Source: [Phialemoniopsis] sp. UDSM-2020 (Eukaryota > Ascomycota > Sordariomycetes > Thyridiales > Thyridiaceae). Taken from it: a stretch of 64,000 nt of DNA. A model generated the notes under the pieces. That model saw only the letters and a program-made list of their open reading frames with translations, did not search any database and was not told the origin of the DNA. Of this stretch, positions 1 to 10,139 are shown piece by piece. Position 1 is the first letter of the stretch. Every line of letters starts with the position of its first letter. The translations under genes were made by a program, and so were the position numbers. Location of the stretch: positions 2,728,001-2,792,000 of the forward strand of contig JAEILZ010000008.1 in assembly GCA_018873225.1 (NCBI GenBank), written 5' to 3'.

Positions 1-1822
1 TGTTGCTGGAGAAGAAGTTGAGATGGAAGATTGATCTCTTGATTATGCCTATCATCATCTGGACATACTTGATGAACTACATTGATCGGCAAGTCTTTCG
101 GTCAAGTTCCTACCTGATGCTCCATACTGACAAGCCGACAAACACAGAAACAACTACGCCGCTGCCCGTTTATATGGCCTAGAAAAGGATCTTGGAATGA
201 CTGGCACACAATGCACGAATATTACTTCCTAACCCTCCCGCAAGCAATGAGTGATTCTAATCTCTCCATAGACCAAGTTGCGTTGTCAGGCTTGTTCATC
301 ACCTACGTACGTTGCCCATTGATTATGTAGCCGAAGAGATGCACTCGTTCTGACAGTCATGTAGGTACTGGGTCAAGTTCCGTCCAACTTGCTACTCAAC
401 TATTTCGGCCGGCCGTCACTGTATCTGGGCTGCTTCACGATTCTCTGGGGCCTCGTGTCCGGATTGACATCCCTAGTCAACAATTACGCAGGAATGCTGG
501 CCTGCAGGTTGCTTCTCGGTCTCGTCGGTAAGTATCTAGACGGTCAGTCCCACTTGACACCCAGCGTGCTAATGATACTTTTGCAGAGGCGCCTTTCTAT
601 CCCGGAGTATGTTGAGTTGCCTCACCCTACAAAATTGACGACCGATCTTCAGAAGCTGACTTGAGTGCGTGATAGGTAATCTTCTACTTGTCGAAATGGT
701 ACACCAAGAAAGAGCTCTCCCTCCGAATCGCACTACTGTACAACGGCTCACTGATAGCCGGCGCCTTTGGCACGCTGATTGCCGCCGGCATTCTGGGCGG
801 CATGGGTGACGCCAGAGGTATTACAGCTTGGAGATGGCTCTATATCATCGAGGGCATCGTTACTGTGGTCACTGGAGTTGTGCTCGCACTCCTACTTCCA
901 GACTTTCCGGAGACTTGGAAGGTTCTCACCCCGGAGATGCGCCGTGTCGCCGTTCAACGGCTCGCAAACGACGCGGCAGAGGCTGACATCGACGCCAAGG
1001 GTTGGAAGGCGCAGTTGCGAGGGTTCACGATGGCGCTGAGAGACCCCAAGGTCTGGATCATTACTGTTGCCTACCACGCTTTGACTGGAGCGGAGGGGTT
1101 TCAGAACTTCTTCCCTACGTTGACTCGGTCTCTTGGGCTCAGCAACACCATCTCGCTCCTGCTGGTCGCGCCGCCTTACATCTTCATGGCCTGCTACTGC
1201 ATCTGCCATGCGCATCTCTCAGACAGACTCCAGAAGCGCTTCTGGTTCTTCATCTGTAAGTTGCCTCTCCTTAGAATTTACCGGGAGCTGTTTCTATGGC
1301 ACACAGTAGGGGACATCAGCTAATTCACTACTGCTCACACCAGACCCGATCCCTATCTCAGTCGCGGGCTGCGCGATATTCATGTCGACAAGTTCCTTCG
1401 GACCGCGCTACTTCTCCCTCTTCCTCTTGAACTTTGCTTTCACTATGAACGGCGTCCTGCTAGCCTGGCTCTCGGCATGCATCCCGCGGCCGCCCGCCAA
1501 GCGTGCCGCGGCAGTCGGCCTGATCAACTCGCTCGCCCTCACGGGCAACATCTGGACGGCATTCACGTACTACCCGTCCCAGGGCGGGAACTACCCCGTT
1601 GCTCTGGGCATCGTCATCGGCCTCTTCGTAGTCGCTGCTCTCGCTGCCTGCGTGCTGCGATGGGTGCTGGTCCGGGAGAACAACTATCTCGCGCTGCTTG
1701 ATGACGAGACGGTTCAGCCGGATGAGAAGCTGGTGGATCGACTGAAGCGGAATGCTGATCTCGAGGTCGCTGATATCTTCACCGTGAGAAGAATTTGGCA
1801 GGGGTTCAGATATGTAATCTAG
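1..1822 (+). CDS. MFS transporter, Dal5/allantoate-permease family (5' truncated)
   Basis: The 5' end lies outside the window. The exons that join in phase are 3-88, 148-212, 272-306, 365-527, 587-606, 676-1255 and 1344-1822, giving 475 visible residues. The first visible stretch reads LLEKKLRWKIDLLIMP, then the family signature YIDRNNYAAAR and LGMTGTQYQVALSGLF, so the start lost is short. Multiple hydrophobic helices follow (GLVSGLTSLV, FYLSKWYTKKE loop, LYIIEGIVTVVTGVVLALLLPDFPE). The family (anion:cation symporters) imports allantoate, vitamins or small organic anions; the substrate here cannot be told. Two odd splice donors occur: GCAAGT at 89 is a normal GC-AG donor, but the phase-correct donor at 213 is GCACGA, which is very weak. 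If that intron is not removed the frame stops at once, so the gene may be impaired. One exon (587-606) is only 20 nt. Confidence 0.85.
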
Positions 1823-2103
1823 TGTACAAGGTAATTTCGCCAGGCTTTGGGACATATTCGAGTGAGAACCACCATCCTAAATTGTTACTAGCAATAAGAC
1901 TGCTCTGTATCGTTGAGAAAACGAGGGATAACCCAATGAACGAGCATCGGAGTTGGGGACATGAACATAGTGAAAAGAAATATGTTGTAGTATTTGATAG
2001 CTACCGCAGTAATCTAGAAATCCGTTGATCTCACCCGTTTGAAGAAAGAAACTCCCAACGCCGCTCAATGCAGACTACAGAACTCTAATTTTCCCCACGC
2101 TCC

Positions 2104-3258
2104 TCACGCATCCATGGCCTTCTTGGCCGCGCTCTTCTGCTTCTTGAGCTTGGCCTTGCGGTCGGCTATCGACTTGTCTAGCTTGCCGTCGTCGCCCTCG
2201 GGCACCGCCTTCTTCGCCTTCTTGGCCGGCTTCTTGACATCTTCCTCGGCAGGTGCGGCAGCCTCCTCGATAGCCTTGCGCTTCTTGCCGACGTTGGCCC
2301 GCTCCTTCTTGTCCTCGAGGGCCTTGGCGGCCTCGGAGCCGTCCTCGACGACGTCCTTGCCGTCGAGCCACAGCGACTCGGTCTGCCAGATGGGCAGGGC
2401 GGTGCTGTGCGGGCTCTTGATAAAGACGCTCTTGACATTGTCCCACTTGGAGGGCACCAGCTTGTCGACGACGTTTTGTACCAGCGCCTCGACGTTGGCG
2501 GCCAGCTGCTCGGGCTTCCAGCCGGCGTAGCCGACGATGACGGCGGTGTTGGTCGAGGGGGTCAGGTGGACGAGGGCGGCGCCGACGGCCTTTTCGATCT
2601 CGGCGGCGACCTCGGCGGCGGGCCGCGAGTTGACGTCGTCACTCTTCTCGCGCTTGACGCGCTTGCCGTCGACCTTCTGCCTCGGCTTCTGGAAGACGGC
2701 CGGGATGGGCCGCTTGAGGGTGCTCTTGTAAAAGACCTTGCCGAGGACCTTGGGCAGGCGGTTGATGATGCGGTCGTCGGCGACAAAGACGTCGTGCTCG
2801 TCGCGCAGCTTGCGCTGGGCCTCGTACTGGTTGAACTTGGCCTTGAGGTGGGTGAAGTCGATGACGCGGGTGACGCGCGCGCGCAGGCCGTCGGGGAAGC
2901 TGTCCGAGGCGACGAGGTTCTTGTAGTGGCGCTGGGGGTCGGCCGTGATGACGCAGATGGTGGTCTCCGGGTCGGCGTTGAGGGCGTGCGGCAGGGCGAT
3001 CTTGGTGGGCTGCAGGCGCGCGCTGTCGTGGATGTGGCGCTTGGTGGTCAGGGTGACGAAGATCGGGGTGTCGGCGCTCGCGCCCTCGTTGTCGTCGGCG
3101 TCGTCGAGCAGGTTCTTCTTGCCCGGGGCGACGGCGCTCTCCTTGGCCGACTTTTTGATGTGGGCGAGCAGGGCCTTGGAGGCCTTGAGGGCCTGGGCAG
3201 AGTCCACGAGGGACGGAGTGACCGTTTTACTCCTAGTGACGGTAGTTGAGCCGGCCAT
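2104..3258 (-). CDS. Ribosomal L1-domain protein, Utp30/Cic1 (RSL1D1) type ribosome biogenesis factor
   Basis: Intronless, 384 residues. The ATG at 3258 (MAGSTTVTRSK) is chosen because the open frame upstream of it has no matching N-terminus. An L1-like fold covers roughly residues 60-290: it contains TPIFVTLTTKRHIHD, KIALPHAL, the VITADPQRHYKNLV segment, a DDRIINRLPKVLGKVFYKS segment and a C-terminal TNTAVIVGYAGW strand. The last 80 residues are Lys/Ala-rich with several basic clusters (KKPAKKAKKA, KAKLKKQKSAAKKA), which look like nucleolar localisation signals. Family members act in nucleolar pre-ribosome assembly (Utp30 in the small subunit, Cic1/Nsa3 in the large subunit); the sequence alone does not separate the two. 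This is a housekeeping gene and a useful anchor for synteny. Confidence 0.88.
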   Translation of the reverse strand: MAGSTTVTRSKTVTPSLVDSAQALKASKALLAHIKKSAKESAVAPGKKNLLDDADDNEGASADTPIFVTLTTKRHIHDSARLQPTKIALPHALNADPETTICVITADPQRHYKNLVASDSFPDGLRARVTRVIDFTHLKAKFNQYEAQRKLRDEHDVFVADDRIINRLPKVLGKVFYKSTLKRPIPAVFQKPRQKVDGKRVKREKSDDVNSRPAAEVAAEIEKAVGAALVHLTPSTNTAVIVGYAGWKPEQLAANVEALVQNVVDKLVPSKWDNVKSVFIKSPHSTALPIWQTESLWLDGKDVVEDGSEAAKALEDKKERANVGKKRKAIEEAAAPAEEDVKKPAKKAKKAVPEGDDGKLDKSIADRKAKLKKQKSAAKKAMDA

Positions 3259-5042
3259 TGTTGCGAATTGTGTCGTGTACGGCGATTGAGGATGTAGTCG
3301 GTGGAGGATTTCTGCCGCTGGGGGATGGCTGGTGATTTTTTGGTGGGGAGTGTGCTTGAAGAGCTCGAAACTTTTTTTTTCTGCCAAAAGCGGTGACAAG
3401 AATTGCCAGCTGGAGACGGCACCTGGGGGACCGGCGCTAACGGAGGTCGGCCTCGATAAGCGCCGGAAGAGCTCCAGGCCCCGCAGCCGTGTTTAGCGGG
3501 GCTTCCCGAGCAAAGACGCACGCGGCGGCGACATTCATGGCAAGAAAAAAGCACATTTCACATTGCAAACTACATTCGTGCTATGGCAGATTGGGATCAA
3601 ACACGGCGATTGGAAATCGAGTAATATTGTTTGGGTGTGGCGAAGGAGTAAGGAGGGCTTACTTTCTGCGTAAATTCGAGGCAAACTGCAAGGATTGGGT
3701 GGAATGGAGAACACGGCACATGGCTTGAATAACTGAGGTCAGATCCGACACGCGACGGAAGATCCGCCATGCGAGACTTGAAAAGTCTGAGAAGAAGGAT
3801 TGAGGTAGGCAATCATTGCAAACATTTCTCTTCCAGTTTGATGCTGCAATAACGGCTCGGAAATGAGACTGTATCTCAATGCAGCTTGCACGGCTCTGGG
3901 GCTACACACATCAACCGCACCTGCTTCTTTCAAACTTGAGAGCCCGGAGCAAATCAAGCAAAAAGAATGACATACCGCAGCCACGGTTATCTGAGCGGCT
4001 AATCATCATGCCATGCCCTGCCCTATGACTGCATATTTCTTCACTTTGTCCATGTGCGGGCAGCGGGCGGTGCGTGGAGCCAGTGGGGTCCTTCAAGACG
4101 CGATTTGGAGGAGGCTGGCGACGACGTGCATGACGCGCTGCAGATGTCCAGAACTGACATGTTCGGGGACGAACAAGACCTTGGATCGAGTGCGTGCATA
4201 TGAGAAGAAAAAAGATATCGAGAACTATTATCATGATTTCGCCGATGATTGATACAACAATAAGGGGAAGAAGCAAACGTAAAGGGCGGGCCAGTAAACA
4301 CGAGACCTTTTGCCTGTACGTCATATCTCGACCACTTAAAGACCGTTGCATTCCTCGCAGGCCCCTAAAACGGGCATGAAGCTCCCTGTAGAGGTCCCTG
4401 TAGTCCAGCCCCCCAGAGCCCGCGTTTAGTCCAATTAGGGGACCTGGCCTCCCTGGAGCACGCGGTGCCCGGGCCACCAGAGCAAGGATGGCGCTCGCTA
4501 AAGAAAGAGTTTGGCAGTGTGGGAATCCACACCCAAACCACCAAGCCATCAAACCAAGCCCGATACGCGCTTTCTCGACCCGAAAATCACGACACGGCCG
4601 CGCGCGACCAGCACACGACGCCCTTTTTTGCTGCATCTCCCTGTTAAATATCAATTTGGGTCCCCCCACCCACTCCTCCGGGCCTCTTCCCACCAGGCCT
4701 TTTCTTTTTTGTCCAACTCTGTGCAGCAACGTACGCACACAAGATTTCTGTTTCGTTGGTGATATCTTTTATATTCTTTACTTTTGGATCTCTCTTCGAG
4801 CTTCAGTCCTCTCCCTACCCAAAGCTCGCAAGCAAGAGCAAGCCCGGCACTTACATGTGTGATGCGGGCCCAATAAACCGCGTGAATTGAGACGAGACGC
4901 GCCTGTCAACCACGACTACAACGCGCGAGATATTCAGCCACACCACCCGAAATTCGACCTCGGGGAAGCTTGGTCGTGGCCAAACCAAATCCAATAATTC
5001 AAATCACAGAATACACCTTGACATGCAAAAGTCACGACAATA
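3259..5042. other. Intergenic region, head-to-head promoters of the L1-domain and FHA genes
   Basis: No gene, tRNA or repeat is recognised in these 1.8 kb. The part next to the FHA gene (about 4620-4800) is pyrimidine-rich with poly-T tracts, as in fungal promoters and 5' leaders. Open frames here (for example the minus frame 3911-4738) have no recognisable composition or domain. No CGG-N8-CCG site was seen by eye, so the region served as a control for the motif described further on. Confidence 0.5.
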
Positions 5043-6763
5043 ATGGATTCATCCCCCGGTAGCAAGGCCACAGAGCCTACGCTGCCCTCTACAGCAGGCG
5101 TAAAGCGCCCTGCTCCCTCCCTCCTCCCGGCCTTTGAGCCTCTGTCCTCGTCACCAGGACTCCCTCGACCGCTCAAGCGACAGGCACGGGCTGGATCAAT
5201 AGGGACAAATGCCTACCTCAAATATCCTACTCCCGTCCCGACATCAAGCACGGGCATCCTCTCCTCATCTCCCCCACGCGTCGGGGCGCGCCCTGCACTG
5301 GTCCGGACACAGTCCAATGCTATAGAACGCGCCCCCCTTTCAGCTGTACCCTCAATCGAGCTCAACGAGAACGGCGAGACGCTTCTCATGGGCCGCTCGA
5401 GCAACTCGTCGCACTACCAGCTGTCTGCCAACCGTCTGATCAGCCGTATCCACGTCAAGGCCCGGTATATCCCGGCCCCGAGCCCGATGGAGATGAACAA
5501 GGTCGAGATCATGTGCAACGGCTGGAACGGGCTGAAGCTGCACTGCCAGGGGCGGACCTGGGAGCTCGCCAAGGGCGACACGTTCACGAGCGAGACGGAG
5601 AATGCCGAGATCATGATGGACGTGCAGGACGCGCGGGTGCGGATCCACTGGCCCAAGAAGGACAGGCAAGAGTCGCTGGCCAACCTCTCAGACTCGTCCT
5701 GGGACGATTCACCTCGAGTCCCAAGGGCGAATGCCAACAGCGGAGGCTCGGGTCTGCTGCAGTCTAGCCCGCTGCGCAGGAACACTCGCATTGCCTCGCC
5801 AGAGTCGCCGACGCCGGCGAACAATGCCTCCGGGTCTGCCGCCAGCCTGCAGGCTTTGCTCCCAGATACCCGGGAGAACTCGCCTGGGGCACAGATCCAG
5901 ATCTATGAGGACGCCAGTGCGGACGAGCAGGAGCTGCCCAAGCAGGCCGAGCAGGACCCCAACACCAGCTTCATGACCGAGGTCACAAACAGCTTCTCGA
6001 GCGACCTGAGCGATCTGCAGTCCGAGGAGGAGGACGAAAACGACCCAAACGAGGAGAACGATCCCATCATCCATTCATTTGGCCCGTTCGGCGCCAACCT
6101 CTCCAACCGCCTCGCATCCTTCTCCACCCTGAGCCCCAATGTACGGCATTCGCCAAATAGCCGCATCACTTCCAACGGCATTGACGCCTCCACCATCGTC
6201 GCAGCCTCCACAACCGCCGCGCTCGCATCAGTGATGGCAGCAGGTTCGCCCAAGCCCGCCACCATTCCTGAAGAGGCGCCACAGGAGCCCGTAGTCATCC
6301 CGGACCACATCAGCGTGCCGACCATCACCAACCACCTCGTCAACCAGCTCGCCTACTCGCGCCTCTCGTCGGTGCCGCTGTCGGCCATCATGCACAACCT
6401 GCCCGCCGAGGAGAAGCGCGACTTGTCCAAGGAGTGCCTGCGCCACATCATCGAGACGACCGTCTGCGTGGGCATCATCCCGCGCCAGGGCAAGGACGCC
6501 GCGGGCAAGGCCCTCGAGAGCGAGTACTACTACGTGCCCGAGCGGGACGAGGACGAGTCGCGGAGGGCGGCCGTCGTGGACGGCCTGCGAAAGCCGAGCC
6601 TGAGGAATTGCCGGAAGCAGCACAAGGTATGTTTTAGTTGGACGTTGGGGAAGAAAGTCGTCTATTTCGATGCCCTTGATGTGGGGAATTTTTTTACTTT
6701 GGTGTTCTGGACTAACACAGCTGGGTGCAGCAATATTATTGGAAGAGACCGCGAACTCCGTAA
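5043..6763 (+). CDS. FHA-domain protein, Tos4/Plm2-like
   Basis: Two exons, 5043-6626 and 6731-6763, give 538 residues. The C-terminal exon supplies QYYWKRPRTP, which continues the basic RNCRKQHK end naturally; reading through the intron would give an unlike tail to 6800. The FHA domain lies at about residues 105-205, with the phosphopeptide-binding core visible as LMGRSSNSSHYQLS (GR-x-S) and NRLISRIHVKA (S-R-x-H), then NGWNGLKL. A disordered Ser/Pro and acidic middle follows (SDLQSEEEDENDPNEEND), then a conserved C-terminal helical block (NHLVNQLAYSRLSSVPLSAIM to the KQHK end). In yeast, Tos4 and Plm2 are G1/S-regulated chromatin-associated FHA proteins linked to the DNA-replication stress response; the same role here is an inference from domain layout. 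Confidence 0.83.
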
Positions 6764-7332
6764 ACGATGCACATTCCTCGACGACGATGACGAGCTTTGA
6801 ATTACGCGATTCTTTATCTCAGAGACGATGCATTGACACAATTCCCTGCGCATACCCCCTACACTCGACACCTAAAAGCTTCAAACATTTCTGATTGCCC
6901 TGTCCATATTATCATCATCGACCTTGGTCTACGGACCAAAACCCCCTCCCCCTGTTTTCCCCCATAGTCATTATTGCATAGCGCAGGGCGTTGTTTGGCA
7001 TCTTTGTCCCTTTTTTTGTATCCTCTTGATTTGAGAGGTCTTTGTTGCACAAGTTTGTTGTCGCTGCAAATGCCTGGAGATGCTTGTGTTTGTGCTAGGA
7101 TTGGGAAAGGAGTACCTCGTGTGTAGGTCGTGTATGAGTTTTTGATAGTCGCTGGGGAGACTTGAATACAAAAAGGAGATTTGGCTGTCCCGATGGCACA
7201 CATTACTTTCATCTCGTCCTATTTCTCCATTGCTGCCGTGGGCTTTCGTATGTCTTTTGTCCGAAGAGACTCCTGACATTCAGACTGCACAACGACCCTT
7301 ATACTACAGATTACAACGCAGCTAGAACACAT
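6764..7332. other. Intergenic region between convergent genes
   Basis: This is 3' flanking sequence shared by the FHA gene (plus strand) and the GH31 gene (minus strand). It is T-rich in parts (around 7005-7025) and probably holds both polyadenylation zones. No gene or repeat is seen. Confidence 0.45.
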
Positions 7333-9807
7333 TCAGTAACGGCTATCAGCCAGCAGATATTCCAGAATCGCTACCCGGAACTCGTCGCTCATGTCAAGCG
7401 CCTCCAAGCCAGATATTTGCGCGGACCTCGACATGTCCGGGTCTTCGAACAGCTTCCATATGGCTTCCTTTAGGTCGTACTCGACCTCCGCGCGGTCGAC
7501 TACCTCGCGGACGAGAGACACTACATCGTTGGCCGCCAGCGGCGGATCATCGCTCATAAAGACGATGACACCTTGCCGCGGCAGCTTGGGTCCGATATCG
7601 ATGATGTACCCGTTCGCGACTTGTGACGGCTCCACGTGAATAGGCTGAGCATCTCCGATCTCGACGCGTGTGGGCTGTGCCGACCGGGCCTTGAACCCTA
7701 TGAGCTTCAGTGACCAGTGCCGTTTTGTCGCAGCGGCCTTCGAGCCCGGCGAGACGCCTTGCGTGGGGAAGATGCGAATTGTGCCCGTCGCGTGCTCGAG
7801 CTCGATCTTGGTAGACATTCTGGCACCGGTTTCCTCGTCGTCCTCCATCAGATCAAACGTCCCATCCTTGCCAACAGCGATGACAATCTCCAGGCCCTCC
7901 GGGTTCTTCGCCCCAAACTCAGGGGCCTCCGCCAGATCGAGCGGCACAATGGCACCCTCCCGCAGCAACACTGGCATGGCATCAAGCGGGCGACTAAGCC
8001 ACACGTCCCGCCCACCCTCGTACACCACCCCCGTGAAGAGGTCGACGTACTTGCTGCCAGGCGGCAGCCAGCACCGCACCCTCCCCAACCCCACCCGCCG
8101 ATCTCCCGGCGCCGTGATCGGCACAACCATCATCTCCGACCCAAACAGGTACTGATTCCGATACCGATACGCCTCCTCCCGACCAGGCCACTCCCAGTAC
8201 ACAGGCTGCACAAGGGGTTCTCCCCGCTCCGCAGCGCGCACGTTCATCGCGTGCAGGTACGGCAGCATCCTGTGCCTGAGCCTCAAGAGGTCCGTCACGG
8301 CGGCGCGCGGGTCCCGGCCCAGGCGCCAGGGCTCCTTGGTCACCCAGGGCGTGTGCGTCGAGTGCAGGCGCATGACGGGCGAGAAGACGCCGAGCTGCAC
8401 CCACCTCACAAAAAGCTCGGCGTCCTTCGCCCCGTGGATGTGCCCGCCGACGTCGTGGCTCCACCAGCCGTAGCCGACGTTGGCCGCCGTGGCCGTGAAC
8501 TCGGGCTGGAAGGCCAGGCTCGCCCACGTCACGCGCGTGTCGCCCGAGAACCCCACCGGGTAGCGGTGGCTGCCCGGCCCGGCGTAGCGGGACAGGATCA
8601 GGGGCTGTTGGCCTCTGTGGGAGCGCAGGTTGTGCAGGTAGTGGAAGTGGTTGAGCGCCCAGAGGGGGTCGACGCCCTTTAGGCGCGAGAAGGGCCCCTG
8701 TTGCCAGTCGATCCAGACAAAGTCCATGCCGTCCTTCTCGAGGGAGGCGATCAGCACGTCAAAGTACGCCCGCAGGTACGCGCGGTCCGTGATGTCGAAG
8801 GGCACGGGCTGCTTCGTCGACGGGTCGCGCCCAACTGCTTTGGCAAACTCTTCGTACTTGTCCTCGAAGGCGTACACGCCGTCGGCAGGGTGGTCGTTGA
8901 GCGTGGTCTTGAGCCCGCGGTCGTGCAGCTCCGCGAGGAAAGCAGGCGGGTCCGGTATGAGCTCCCGGTTCCACGTGTAGCCCGTCCAGCCGGACGCGCC
9001 GGACTCCTTGACGCGCCGGTCGTCCTCGGCGACGTGCCAGTCCATGTCGAGCACGGCGACCGACAGCGGGATCTTCTCGGCGCGGAAGCGGTCCATGAGC
9101 GCGAGGTAGTCGCGCGCCGTGTAGGGATAGTACCTGCTCCACCAGTTGCCGAGCGCCCAGCGCGGCAGCAGGGGCGTCGGGCCCGACAGCATGTACAGCG
9201 CCCTGACGGCGTCGCGGTAGTCGTGTCCGTAGGCGAAGAGGTACCCGTCGACGCGGCCGGCGCCCGGGCGGCGCGCGGTGGGGAAGCCGTCGTAGTCGAA
9301 GATCATGGTGTCCGAGTCGTCGATGGAGGCATGGCCTCTGCGAGAAGCGACGCCGAGGCCCATGTCCACGCGGCCGTCGGCGTCGTCTAGCGTGCGGTTT
9401 GTGCCGCCAAGGTTCTCTCCCGGCGATGGCGCTTCGCCGTACCGCCACGTCTTTTTTGTGTGGTATTTCACGACGGCAAACAGGCCGTAGGGAGTAAATT
9501 GCTGTTTGTTATAGGTGAGATGGAAGCGCGAGGTGATGATCTCGAGGCCGTCGTCCTTCTCCACGACGCGGAAGTCCGGCGTCGGGCACTTCTCCCGCCG
9601 GGTCGCGAAGACGGAGGGCCGGTCCTCGAACTGGCTGTCTGGCGCCCACTCATAGCGTAGAAGACCGTCGTCGAGGACGGTGAAGCGGTATGGGAGCTTG
9701 GGACCGCCGCCCACAAATGGGGACTTGTGATGACGGCTTCCGCCGCCACTGGAGCTGCTTTCGGTCTCTGCCGGAGCCTGCCTGAGCTGCATACTTCCAA
9801 TATTCAT
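7333..9807 (-). CDS. Glycoside hydrolase family 31 (alpha-glucosidase-like)
   Basis: Intronless, 824 residues. The open frame continues to 9882, but only with a GTG at its end; the first ATG is at 9807 (MNIGSMQLRQ). No clear signal peptide follows, so the enzyme is probably intracellular. The order is an N-terminal beta-sandwich (PYRFTVLDDGLLRYEWAPD), a GH31 (beta/alpha)8 barrel and C-terminal beta domains. Key motifs are RWALGNWWSRYYPYT, VAVLDMDWH, the nucleophile loop DFVWIDWQQG (Asp near residue 366) and the acid/base loop GFSGDTRVTW (Asp near 423), then the WWSHDVGGH substrate loop. The WIDWQQG form differs from the WxDMNE of classical alpha-glucosidases and points to a less studied GH31 subgroup, so the substrate should be left open. 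It shares a 332-bp divergent promoter with the deiminase gene. Confidence 0.9.
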   Translation of the reverse strand: MNIGSMQLRQAPAETESSSSGGGSRHHKSPFVGGGPKLPYRFTVLDDGLLRYEWAPDSQFEDRPSVFATRREKCPTPDFRVVEKDDGLEIITSRFHLTYNKQQFTPYGLFAVVKYHTKKTWRYGEAPSPGENLGGTNRTLDDADGRVDMGLGVASRRGHASIDDSDTMIFDYDGFPTARRPGAGRVDGYLFAYGHDYRDAVRALYMLSGPTPLLPRWALGNWWSRYYPYTARDYLALMDRFRAEKIPLSVAVLDMDWHVAEDDRRVKESGASGWTGYTWNRELIPDPPAFLAELHDRGLKTTLNDHPADGVYAFEDKYEEFAKAVGRDPSTKQPVPFDITDRAYLRAYFDVLIASLEKDGMDFVWIDWQQGPFSRLKGVDPLWALNHFHYLHNLRSHRGQQPLILSRYAGPGSHRYPVGFSGDTRVTWASLAFQPEFTATAANVGYGWWSHDVGGHIHGAKDAELFVRWVQLGVFSPVMRLHSTHTPWVTKEPWRLGRDPRAAVTDLLRLRHRMLPYLHAMNVRAAERGEPLVQPVYWEWPGREEAYRYRNQYLFGSEMMVVPITAPGDRRVGLGRVRCWLPPGSKYVDLFTGVVYEGGRDVWLSRPLDAMPVLLREGAIVPLDLAEAPEFGAKNPEGLEIVIAVGKDGTFDLMEDDEETGARMSTKIELEHATGTIRIFPTQGVSPGSKAAATKRHWSLKLIGFKARSAQPTRVEIGDAQPIHVEPSQVANGYIIDIGPKLPRQGVIVFMSDDPPLAANDVVSLVREVVDRAEVEYDLKEAIWKLFEDPDMSRSAQISGLEALDMSDEFRVAILEYLLADSRY

Positions 9808-10139
9808 GCGGTGCACACGCTGAAAGAATAAATTAAGCCAGGGCCAAGTCGTGTGTAAAACCAAGAATAAAATTCCCAACACAGATTTCGCAGCTCGCCT
9901 TTTCAGTGAGCCTGATGGCCGGCTACTGGGTCACCCCGCACAGCGCCCCAGATTCCACTGAAGCTTAACAGTAAAGATCTCCATAAAACTCCGACACACT
10001 CCGACCACACGTCACGTCACTTCCTCGTACAACACACAGCAACGCCATCACGACGTCCTTTAGGGCTCAACAAGAAGTGCGGATTTTGTCTGATCATCGA
10101 AACTACTGCAGACCTATCACGTGCAATTGTCCTCGAAGC
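9808..10139. promoter_or_regulatory. Divergent promoter, GH31 / agmatine deiminase
   Basis: A 332-bp gap between head-to-head genes must hold both promoters. No TATA box or repeated operator-like site is recognised. Confidence 0.4.

Noticed and set aside
2407..3249. Long plus-strand frame of 280 codons
   Set aside because: It is antisense to the L1-domain gene, with a monotonous Leu/Gly/Asp/Val composition caused by codon bias.
3911..4738. Minus-strand frame of 275 codons
   Set aside because: No recognisable domain or splice partner, and it lies in a pyrimidine-rich promoter-like region.
5043..6800. Unspliced FHA gene ending at 6800
   Set aside because: A GTATGT...GCAG intron restores the basic QYYWKRPRTP end; the read-through tail has no resemblance to the family.
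8701..9448. Long frames antisense to the GH31 gene
   Set aside because: They are shadows of a GC-rich coding strand and contain no domain.
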